Source of the DNA: a bacterium
Lineage (GTDB): Bacteria > UBA4055
NCBI GenBank assembly: GCA_029559475.1
Contig: JAKQBN010000013.1
Coordinates: 25,462 to 89,461 of the forward strand
Direction of reading: 5' to 3'
Length of the DNA stretch: 64,000 nucleotides
In this document: positions 53,077 through 60,051 of the stretch, piece by piece
Layout of the letters: the number at the start of each line of letters is the position of its first letter
How positions within the stretch are numbered: position 1 is the first letter of the stretch
Position numbers and translations under genes: made by a program
The notes under the pieces: generated by a model
Seen by the model: the letters and a program-made list of their open reading frames with translations, nothing else
Told to the model about the DNA's origin: nothing
The model's database searches: none

Positions 53077-54534
53077 ATGAAAAATATCGTTTTAATTACT
53101 GCAGCAGCTTTGTTCATATTATCCTGCTCCGGACACAAACAGAGCCTGACGGAAGAAGCGGCTCACTACGATCCTGTAAAGCTGTATATAAAAGATGTTC
53201 ATCTTGAGGATCTTCCAGCAGAACTTTCTGTGATTGCGGATCCAAGAAGCGGGATCTGGTCGATTTGTTTTTACGACCTCGACAGGAAAGAGACGTTATT
53301 CGAGTATAATAAAAATAAGAATCTTATCCCCGCATCGAATCTGAAAATAGTAACGACAGCGGCAGCTTTGAAAGTACTCGGACCTGATTACAGGTTCAAA
53401 ACTGAATTCTACACGGACGGATATATCGACAGGGATCTCAAAACACTTTTCGGTAATCTTTATGTGAAGGGGTCCGGCGATCCGTCTTTCAATCCGGGAG
53501 CATTTAAAGCTCTGGCTGATTCATTAAAAAGAGCAAAAGACATCGATTTTATTGACGGTGAACTAAAAATAATTACTCCTTTCAAACAGGAAGAAGCATA
53601 CGGGAAAAGCTGGGACATAGATGATATCTCATACTATTATGCCGCTGTCATCTCTCCTCTGACCCTTAGCGAGAACCTTTCAAAGATCGAAATATCAAAA
53701 GGTGAAGTCGAGATCAGCCCGTTCTATCCCTTTAAGCTTGGCCTCGATACGATCCCAGGATTAAGCAGCCCCGATTTCTACAGACTGCCCGGAACTGATT
53801 CCGTTGTTGTAAAGTCTGATTTTAAGAAAAAAATTACAGGCTATGTTACTGTAAATAATCCCGATATCTTTTTTAAGCACAGCCTGATAAAGAACTTCGG
53901 AAAAAGCGGCATTATTTTCAACGGAAATAGAGTTTCTCCCGCCGACACCACTAAATATCCGTTCTATACGCATTACAGCGACAGCCTTTATAAGCTTATA
54001 GATAAATGCAACGGCGAGAGCAATAATCTTTACGCTGAGCAAATATTCAGGGAGACCGCAGAAGTTTTCGCATCCGATACTGCGTTGACTGATTCTTTAC
54101 ATAACATACCGGCAACGTATAACAATCTGCTCAGGATAAATTCCGATCTGTATTCGAGAATTTTCGGGATCAATAATTTCACCATCTGTGACGGCAGCGG
54201 ACTTTCGAGGCAGAATCTGATTTCTTCTGACAAATTCGTTAAAATACTTGCGGCTATGTATGAAGATGAAAGCTTCGTTACATATATTTCGTCACTGCCT
54301 CAGCCGGGAAACACCGGAACATTAAAGAACAGATTCAAAGATGAAGACCTTCAGAACAGGGTGTTCGCGAAGACCGGAGCTTTAACGGGTGTGAACTGCG
54401 TATCCGGCTACATTCTTACAAAAAACAATCACAGACTTGCATTTTCGATAATGAACAATTTTTATAACTTCGGGAGATCTGTCACCAACGGTTATTTCGA
54501 AGATATCATGGTCTATTTCTCAAATAATTTCTGA
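53077..54534 (+). CDS. dacB: D-alanyl-D-alanine carboxypeptidase/endopeptidase, PBP4 type (S13)
   Basis: 485 aa lipoprotein (MKNIVLITAAALFILSCSG, lipobox ending in Cys). S13 penicillin-binding motifs are in order: SxxK in LIPASNLKIVTTAAAL (~residue 90), SxN in CNGESNNLYAEQIF (~310), and KTG in FAKTGALTGVNCVSGY (~435), with the inserted domain of PBP4 between them (DGELKIITPFK...). It trims or cleaves peptidoglycan cross-links in the periplasm. It follows the small exported domain protein without a gap and precedes the alcohol dehydrogenase by 9 bases. Confidence 0.9.
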   Translation: MKNIVLITAAALFILSCSGHKQSLTEEAAHYDPVKLYIKDVHLEDLPAELSVIADPRSGIWSICFYDLDRKETLFEYNKNKNLIPASNLKIVTTAAALKVLGPDYRFKTEFYTDGYIDRDLKTLFGNLYVKGSGDPSFNPGAFKALADSLKRAKDIDFIDGELKIITPFKQEEAYGKSWDIDDISYYYAAVISPLTLSENLSKIEISKGEVEISPFYPFKLGLDTIPGLSSPDFYRLPGTDSVVVKSDFKKKITGYVTVNNPDIFFKHSLIKNFGKSGIIFNGNRVSPADTTKYPFYTHYSDSLYKLIDKCNGESNNLYAEQIFRETAEVFASDTALTDSLHNIPATYNNLLRINSDLYSRIFGINNFTICDGSGLSRQNLISSDKFVKILAAMYEDESFVTYISSLPQPGNTGTLKNRFKDEDLQNRVFAKTGALTGVNCVSGYILTKNNHRLAFSIMNNFYNFGRSVTNGYFEDIMVYFSNNF

Positions 54535-54543
54535 GGTGATATT

Positions 54544-55716
54544 ATGCTGAACTTCACAATGTCGCTGCCTACCGAGGTTTATTTCGGGCGGGATATGATA
54601 AACTCACTGCCTGAATATATTAAAAAACACGGCGGAACACGGGTGCTTCTCGCTTACGGCGGGGGGAGCATCAGGAAAAACGGTATTTACGATAAGATCG
54701 TCAGCCTTCTAAACGAAAACGGAATAGAATTCAAAGAGCTTTCAGGCATAAAACCTAATCCGAGGATCTCAAGCGTCCGCGAAGGCATAAAGATCATCCG
54801 GGATAATAAACTTGATTTTATTCTGGCTGCAGGCGGAGGAAGCGTGATCGACGCATGCAAAGGTATCGCTGCAGGCTGTACTTACGATGGCGATCCCTGG
54901 GATTTTTACTTAAGAAAAACCAGTCTTGAAAAGAAGCCTCTTCCGATCGGGGTTATTCTGACACTTGCAGCTACCGGATCTGAAACGAACTGGGGTACAG
55001 TAATATCAGATGATATCACACAACGAAAACTCCCTTTCAGGCACGAATTCCTGCGTCCGAAATTTGCTGTTCTCGATCCGGTTTACACATACAGCGTCCC
55101 CAAATATCATACTGCGGCCGGAATTACAGACATTATGGCTCATGTATTTGAACAATATTTCAGCCCAACTACTACAGCATATCTGACCGACAGGATGGCT
55201 GAAGCCGTCATGCGTACCGTAATTCACTATGCGCCTAATGTCATGGAAGATCCCGAAGACTATGAGGCTCGTGCCAACATACTTTTCGCCGGCACTTTAG
55301 CGCTTAATCAGCTGCTTTCTTATGGAAAGACAACAGACTGGGCAACTCACATGATCGAGCATGAAGTCAGTGCGATCTATGATATCAGCCACGGCGCAGG
55401 ACTGGCGGTACTTTTCCCGAACTGGATGAAGTATGTTCTTGAAGAGGACAATCTTCAGAAATTTATAGATTATGCGGTAAATGTCTGGGATGTCAACGAA
55501 ACCGGAAAAAGCAGGCTTGATATAGCTCTGGAAGGTATCGAGAGAACCCGCGAATTTTTTGACTTCCTTGATATGCCCTCTTCCCTTTCTGAATTCGGTA
55601 TTGATAATAAACGGCTTGAAGAAATGGCGGAAAAAGCCGTTGTTTTCGGCGAGCTTGGAACATTTAAAAAGCTTGGAAAAAAAGACGTTCTTGAAATTTT
55701 AAAAAATTCACGGTGA
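54544..55716 (+). CDS. Iron-containing alcohol dehydrogenase (butanol dehydrogenase type)
   Basis: 390 aa, close to BdhA/YqhD in length and pattern. The nucleotide region is LLAYGGGSIRKNGIYDKI and LAAGGGSVIDACKGIAAG. ATGSETNWGTVISDD follows. The metal-binding set is ITDIMAHVFEQYF (Asp, His) and MIEHEVSAIYDISHGAGLA (His, His). It reduces short-chain aldehydes with NAD(P)H and would act as an electron sink next to butyrate formation. GAGGTGAT precedes the ATG. It could be co-transcribed with the upstream dacB gene and the TPR gene that follows 3 bases later. Confidence 0.92.
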   Translation: MLNFTMSLPTEVYFGRDMINSLPEYIKKHGGTRVLLAYGGGSIRKNGIYDKIVSLLNENGIEFKELSGIKPNPRISSVREGIKIIRDNKLDFILAAGGGSVIDACKGIAAGCTYDGDPWDFYLRKTSLEKKPLPIGVILTLAATGSETNWGTVISDDITQRKLPFRHEFLRPKFAVLDPVYTYSVPKYHTAAGITDIMAHVFEQYFSPTTTAYLTDRMAEAVMRTVIHYAPNVMEDPEDYEARANILFAGTLALNQLLSYGKTTDWATHMIEHEVSAIYDISHGAGLAVLFPNWMKYVLEEDNLQKFIDYAVNVWDVNETGKSRLDIALEGIERTREFFDFLDMPSSLSEFGIDNKRLEEMAEKAVVFGELGTFKKLGKKDVLEILKNSR

Positions 55717-55719
55717 CTT

Positions 55720-57588
55720 TTGCAGGAACGGGAAGCAGAAAAAAACAAAAATAAAATCAGTAATCCTGCTGAATTTAAAAGACTTCAGACTTTTTCGGTT
55801 GTAATAAACATTTTATCAAGATCTGATATAGAAGGCAGGAACAAATATGTGTATAAAATTACTGTTATAGATAACCTTAATCAGGGCAGATTTATTGGTT
55901 ATAGCTTTGAGAAGAATAAAACAAGCATCGGGATGTATGTTGATTATGTTCTGTCTCAGCTTAAAGACAAGAATCTATTAAGCAAGGATTTTAACATAAG
56001 CAGCAGCATGGGATTTTTTGATATGCGAGATACCGGCTATCAGATTGAGAAGAATCTGCATAAGAAGAAAATTCCTGTAAAATATCAGCCTCTGTCTCAT
56101 AAAGATATTATTAAGAGCATATATAAAGAACTGGTTACCGGCAGTAATGAATTTTCAATTTCAGGTGATCTCGGATCAGGCACTCCGATTTTGCCTCCGG
56201 TTTTTATTGATTCTTTTATTAAAGATATTGACAAGATCGCGAAATTCTCTGATTTCTGGCAAAATTATTCGTATAACGAGCATGACAGAAAACTTCTTAT
56301 CGAAGCATTGAATGAAACTGCAGAAGAAGCTGATAATATTCAAAATGATTTTGATTTTGAAAAAGCATTGAATCTATACCAAAAACTGCATTTGGCGTCT
56401 ATTGAAATTCCGGGCGCGGCAGGACTTACGATAAAATTTATTTTAAAACAGGCAAAAGTTTACTTCCATCTTGAACAATACGAAAAAAGTAAAGATCTTT
56501 TACAATCGTTGATCAAGATGTCAGAAGGCAAAAAAGCTGTTTCGGAGGCAGGCGAAGCTTATTATTATCTCGGAATTATTTCTTCCTACTCGAATGATAA
56601 TAAAAGTGCGGAGAATTATTTTTCTAAAAGCATAAAATTATTCGAAAAGCTAAAAATTCGCGAGAAACATTATATTTACTGGTACTCTATAATAAGAAGA
56701 TACATTTCGATAAACAATTTAAAGAAAGCTCTGATAACTTCGAACAAATGCCTGAGAACAGCCTATAAAAATAATGATACCGGAGAAATGCCCGAGATCT
56801 ACAGCCTGAAAAGCGAAATATATATAAGACAGGAAAAATGTTCCTATGCGCTAGAAAATTTAAATCTGCAGCTTGATTACGCAAGACAGGTAAAAGATAT
56901 TATTTCCGAAGCAAGAGGTATTACTCAGATCTTTTCAATTTCAGCGTATTTATCAGTAATCCCTCAGGAAAAACTCGATGAATATCTTGCCAGGATCAAA
57001 AAATTATCTATAAAAATAAAGAAAAAATCTTATTATTACGATGCGCTCATAGCTATGGGAATCAATTTGAAAAAAAACAAGAACTTCAATGAAGCTGAGA
57101 AATATTTCAATAAAGCCGTTAAAGTTTACTCTGATCAAACAACTGACGCATCATCCCATGTTGTTAACATGATATATCTTGCAAAAATAAAATTGTACTC
57201 TAATAAATACTTGAGCGCTGTAAGGGTATTGAATAAAATGCTTAAGATCTGTGATAGCAAATGCATAGGTTATTATCCTGCTTACATAGAAAACTGTCTC
57301 GGAAGGATCTATTATGAAAGAAAACTGTATCTCAAATCCAATATACATTTAAGAAAAGCTTTGAAATATATTAAAAGAGATAAGAACAGCGATAATTTAC
57401 TAATCGCCAATACATACAAATTTCTGGGATATAACAATCTTGCGCTGGGGTATAAAAATACAGCTTATGATAATCTGAATTTTTCAATAAAAATTTATGA
57501 AAAACTCCTGAGAAAAAAATATGATCAGGAAATAGAAGAAACAACAAAGAAGATTAAAGATATTCTAACAAACCGTGTAAATTCCTAG
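55720..57588 (+). CDS. TPR protein with degenerate integrase-like N-terminal domain
   Basis: 622 aa; the start is TTG with only a weak GGTGA site, so the N-terminus is uncertain. Residues ~10-150 follow the order of an rve/IS481-type transposase core: FKRLQTFSVVINILSRSDI, NKYVYKITVIDNLNQGRFIG, YVDYVLSQLK, ISSSMGFF, KKKIPVKYQPLSHKDIIKSI. The three catalytic positions are lost: 'QTD' reads QTF, 'DNG' reads SMG, and the final Glu is replaced by Ile/Lys. Residues ~185-610 are about ten TPR units (AVSEAGEAYYYLGIISSYSN; NKNFNEAEKYFNKAVKVYSD; ANTYKFLGYNNLALGY). It was probably built from a mobile element and now serves in binding. A small secreted peptide gene lies 169 bases downstream. No signal peptide. 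Confidence 0.65.
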   Translation: MQEREAEKNKNKISNPAEFKRLQTFSVVINILSRSDIEGRNKYVYKITVIDNLNQGRFIGYSFEKNKTSIGMYVDYVLSQLKDKNLLSKDFNISSSMGFFDMRDTGYQIEKNLHKKKIPVKYQPLSHKDIIKSIYKELVTGSNEFSISGDLGSGTPILPPVFIDSFIKDIDKIAKFSDFWQNYSYNEHDRKLLIEALNETAEEADNIQNDFDFEKALNLYQKLHLASIEIPGAAGLTIKFILKQAKVYFHLEQYEKSKDLLQSLIKMSEGKKAVSEAGEAYYYLGIISSYSNDNKSAENYFSKSIKLFEKLKIREKHYIYWYSIIRRYISINNLKKALITSNKCLRTAYKNNDTGEMPEIYSLKSEIYIRQEKCSYALENLNLQLDYARQVKDIISEARGITQIFSISAYLSVIPQEKLDEYLARIKKLSIKIKKKSYYYDALIAMGINLKKNKNFNEAEKYFNKAVKVYSDQTTDASSHVVNMIYLAKIKLYSNKYLSAVRVLNKMLKICDSKCIGYYPAYIENCLGRIYYERKLYLKSNIHLRKALKYIKRDKNSDNLLIANTYKFLGYNNLALGYKNTAYDNLNFSIKIYEKLLRKKYDQEIEETTKKIKDILTNRVNS

Positions 57589-57714
57589 AACCATTTTTTT
57601 TATTCTATATCATATTAAATAAATATTAAATACATAATTTTTATTCTGTTTTTCATACAGCGACGAACATCATAAAAACCGCCTAAAACAGCGGTCTTAT
57701 TGTTGCTTTTTTCC

Positions 57715-57752
57715 AACCTCCGTAGTTTGCCTGCCAAACAACCAGCAGGAGG
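57715..57752 (+). promoter_or_regulatory. Leader hairpin covering the ribosome-binding site of the 59-aa peptide
   Basis: CCTCC (57717-57721) can pair with GGAGG (57748-57752), which is the ribosome-binding site for the ATG at 57758. Inside it GTTTG-CCTGC-CAAAC forms a second stem. The layout could switch translation of the peptide operon. The rest of the 169-base gap is AT-rich, with a weak ACCGC/GCGGT hairpin near 57678-57695. Confidence 0.35.
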
Positions 57753-57757
57753 CTGAA

Positions 57758-57937
57758 ATGAAAAAGTTAAAAAAATTATTGTTTGCCGCAGCTTTGGCTG
57801 CAACACTGTCGTATGGAACCGAAGTACTCGCTGACGAAATTTATCCTGATTGGCTTTGGACAGGCGCAGGCTGGGTTTACATTGGAGTATTAGATGGAGA
57901 TGATCCTGATCCGTTACCACCGCCGATCAAAAAATAA
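57758..57937 (+). CDS. Small secreted peptide, 59 aa (not in the ORF track)
   Basis: Just under the track's length cut. The sequence starts MKKLKKLLFAAALAATLSYG and has a good signal peptide ending VLA, with the likely cleavage before DEIYPDW. The predicted mature peptide is about 34 residues: aromatic in the first half (DWLWTGAGWVYIG) and acidic/proline-rich at the end (DGDDPDPLPPPIKK). AGGAGG lies 6 bases before the ATG. Its TAA overlaps the next gene's ATG (TAATG). I know no family. A signalling peptide, a secreted toxin or a RiPP-like precursor are all conceivable; it is the first gene of a four-gene coupled run. Confidence 0.75.
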   Translation: MKKLKKLLFAAALAATLSYGTEVLADEIYPDWLWTGAGWVYIGVLDGDDPDPLPPPIKK

Positions 57938-58281
57938 TGAAATGGGAGATTCATTCAGTAGTAAGGAGATGGGCAAAAGCGAACTGCACCGGGGCGATCT
58001 ACATTCTCTTCGGTCATCCTGCTGAGATCGAATTACTAAAAGATAAAGAAAAGTTTATCCTGTCAGAATTCGATCTTTGCGGTAATCTCTGCTCAGTTAT
58101 AATTGAAGCCTGTGAAATTTCAACGATAGTTAATTTCGGGAAGGCAAATGAAAAAAGATTGGCGGTAATGTATCTGAATAAAAGAAAAGAAGCAGTGAAA
58201 TCGGTAATAATTAAGTGGCATGACCACAACATTGCACTGCAGACGCGATCTTTTCGCATTATGGAACAACGGAATAAATGA
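57937..58281 (+). CDS. Hypothetical 114-aa protein of the peptide operon
   Basis: Starts MKWEIHSVVRRWAKANCTGA. Not recognised. It looks like a small alpha/beta protein (AIYILFGHPAEIELLKDKEK; LAVMYLNKRKEAVKSVIIKW) with two Cys in DLCGNLCS and a basic C-terminus. No signal peptide or membrane helix. It has no ribosome-binding site of its own and starts on the stop of the 59-aa peptide, so its synthesis depends on translation of that peptide. An overlapping minus-strand frame (58014-58403) is a shadow. It may be a partner or processing factor of the peptide, from position only. Confidence 0.6.
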   Translation: MKWEIHSVVRRWAKANCTGAIYILFGHPAEIELLKDKEKFILSEFDLCGNLCSVIIEACEISTIVNFGKANEKRLAVMYLNKRKEAVKSVIIKWHDHNIALQTRSFRIMEQRNK

Positions 58282-58445
58282 TGAATGGAAAGAATAGAAT
58301 AACAGGAACAAAAGAACCTACCGAGGGAACACCGGGTATCTCCCCTGCAGTAAAGAAAACGGTGTTCCTTCACCATTGTAATGAACATTGCTCTGGTGTG
58401 CAAATATTAAACAAGTACAAAATAACTGACCAGAGGAGTAAATGA
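58278..58445 (+). CDS. Small Cys/His peptide, 55 aa (not in the ORF track)
   Basis: The sequence starts MMNGKNRITGTKEPTEGTPG and contains the motif FLHHCNEHCSGVQI; with no signal peptide it should stay in the cytosol unless otherwise exported. HHC...HC could hold a metal or a disulfide. Both junctions are 4-base ATGA overlaps with the identical local sequence AAATGATGAA: one with the 114-aa gene, one with the sialidase-like gene. The coupled frame and overlap on both sides are the main evidence that it is real. A 9-bp inverted repeat (GGAACACCG 58326-58334 / CGGTGTTCC 58360-58368) lies inside the coding sequence. Confidence 0.55.
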   Translation: MMNGKNRITGTKEPTEGTPGISPAVKKTVFLHHCNEHCSGVQILNKYKITDQRSK

Positions 58446-59893
58446 TGAAACATATAATAGCCACAATATTATTAATCACAACTCTTCTTACAGCCCAGTT
58501 AGGCAACTGGAGCCCACCTGTGCAGCTGTCAATCGACGGTGTTCATCCATACAATATGATCGGTATACCTGCAATAACGGTTGACAACAACGGAACTATT
58601 CATGCTTTCTGGGTAAAAAGCATTGAAGAAGATGGCGGTGCTTTGCCTTGGGAATGGTATTCGCAGATCGAATACCGAAGATCAGCTGACGGCGGTAAAA
58701 CATGGGATGCAACTGAGAACCTGACACCAGATTATTTTGAACATAGAATTAATTACATGAAAGCTGTATGTGATTCAAAGAACAATGTACATCTTGTTTA
58801 TATGAGGGGCAGCGAAGGTTACGAAATTTTATATAAAAAGTTCGACGGGACTACATGGTCAGCACCGGAATTAATCGGATACGGTTCGTCATATTTAAGG
58901 ATGAACATTGACAGCGTTGACAGAATATATGCCACTTGGATGATAGGAAGAGAAGCATATTTTGCATATTACGATAACGGCGTTTGGTCTGATTACAAGC
59001 AAATTGGATCGGGAGAATACGGATTGGATGATCTTAAATTTGATCAGAATAACTTACTTTATGCAGTAGGTTCATGTTGGACAGATTTGACTCCATATTT
59101 GTTTATTTATGATAAGATGGTAGAAAATTGGATAAAGATCGAAGAGATGCCTAATGACACATTGGAATTTGGTGCTGCCAATGTTGTATCAAGAGATAAT
59201 GATGAGCTATTTATTAATATAAGTTATAGAACATATGCAAATAGTAAGGATTTTCATATGACTATGGAAATGAATACGGGAGAGTATTCATTTCCATATG
59301 AATACGGAGATAAGAATAATCCTGAAAGGGAAATGTATATGGATAAATATAATTATATACATCTTTTTGAGAAGCATTACTATGATTCTGATTATGTTAC
59401 TATGGGATTAATACACAATATTGGGAAGAATGAAATTTGGGAAACAACTGCAATTGACTCATCAAGTTATCATACATATTCGGAACCAAATGTAGCATTT
59501 GATAAGGTCAATAATAAGTTTTTTCTCCTTTACCAAAAATATGAAATAGATAATATGATTATGTACATAAATTTTCGTTCAAAGCAGAATACTACAGGAA
59601 TAGAAGATAATGATAGTCATTCAGTTGTAGACTTTAGATTAAATCAGAACTATCCAAATCCCTTTAACAATCAGACAAATATTTCATATGGATTATCTCA
59701 AACTTGTGAGGTTGAGCTATCAGTTTTTAATCCTAAAGGTCAAATCGTAGCTGTGCTTGTAAACTCAAAACAGAGTAAAGGTAACCATTCGATTCAATTC
59801 AATGCGGATAACTTGAACAGTGGAGTTTACTATTACCAATTAAAGACCGATGGAATTTTAAGGTCACTAAAGCGAATGGTTTATCTAAAATAA
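58442..59893 (+). CDS. T9SS-exported sialidase-like (BNR/Asp-box) protein
   Basis: 483 aa. Signal peptide MMKHIIATILLITTLLTAQLG. The body resembles a six-bladed sialidase-like propeller with an Asp box SADGGKTWDATENLT and repeated 'W..p..i..' units (TTWSAPELIGYGSSYLRMNI; YDNGVWSDYKQIGSGEYG). No clear catalytic Arg triad can be assigned, so enzymatic activity is uncertain. The T9SS module is LNQNYPNPFNNQTNISYGL ... LNSGVYYYQLKT ... KRMVYLK. It is the last gene of the coupled peptide run (ATGA overlap), with AGAGGAG before the twin ATGs. It is more AT-rich in its 3' two thirds than its neighbours. Confidence 0.82.
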   Translation: MMKHIIATILLITTLLTAQLGNWSPPVQLSIDGVHPYNMIGIPAITVDNNGTIHAFWVKSIEEDGGALPWEWYSQIEYRRSADGGKTWDATENLTPDYFEHRINYMKAVCDSKNNVHLVYMRGSEGYEILYKKFDGTTWSAPELIGYGSSYLRMNIDSVDRIYATWMIGREAYFAYYDNGVWSDYKQIGSGEYGLDDLKFDQNNLLYAVGSCWTDLTPYLFIYDKMVENWIKIEEMPNDTLEFGAANVVSRDNDELFINISYRTYANSKDFHMTMEMNTGEYSFPYEYGDKNNPEREMYMDKYNYIHLFEKHYYDSDYVTMGLIHNIGKNEIWETTAIDSSSYHTYSEPNVAFDKVNNKFFLLYQKYEIDNMIMYINFRSKQNTTGIEDNDSHSVVDFRLNQNYPNPFNNQTNISYGLSQTCEVELSVFNPKGQIVAVLVNSKQSKGNHSIQFNADNLNSGVYYYQLKTDGILRSLKRMVYLK

Positions 59894-59898
59894 AAAAT

Positions 59899-59988
59899 GG
59901 AGGTGCATATAAGGATACTATCGAGTAATACCGTGAAGTTTTGCCTGCAAGCCTGTTTCACGGATTAATGGATTCTGCCTGCACCTCC
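59899..59988 (+). promoter_or_regulatory. Large nested hairpin before the C13-like gene
   Basis: A perfect 9-bp outer stem GGAGGTGCA (59899-59907) / TGCACCTCC (59980-59988) encloses a 7-bp inner stem CCGTGAA (59931-59937) / TTCACGG (59957-59963). There is no U-run, so it is not a typical terminator. It could be a structured leader RNA or a mobile palindromic repeat. The loop contains TTTGCCTGC, also present in the leader of the 59-aa peptide. Confidence 0.45.
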
Positions 59989-60051
59989 CTATTAAATATA
60001 TGGAATATCAGGCGGACAGCACAACAGAAAAGTAAAAGTGAGGAAAAAAAA

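Noticed and set aside
57675-57690. AACCGCC[CT]AAAAC seen here and near 63894
   Set aside because: A 13-base near-match with poor similarity on either side; too short to call a repeat without a genome-wide count.
57615-57920. Minus-strand ORF of 101 aa opposite the 59-aa peptide
   Set aside because: The plus frame has a ribosome-binding site, a signal peptide and a coupled neighbour; the minus frame has none of these.
58014-58403. Minus-strand ORFs (129 aa, 63 aa) opposite the 114-aa gene
   Set aside because: Phe/Ser-rich shadows crossing the gene junction, with no ribosome-binding site.
59898-59969. 23-codon frame starting ATGGAGGTGCAT inside the large hairpin
   Set aside because: No ribosome-binding site and its bases are explained by the palindrome; not supported as a peptide gene.
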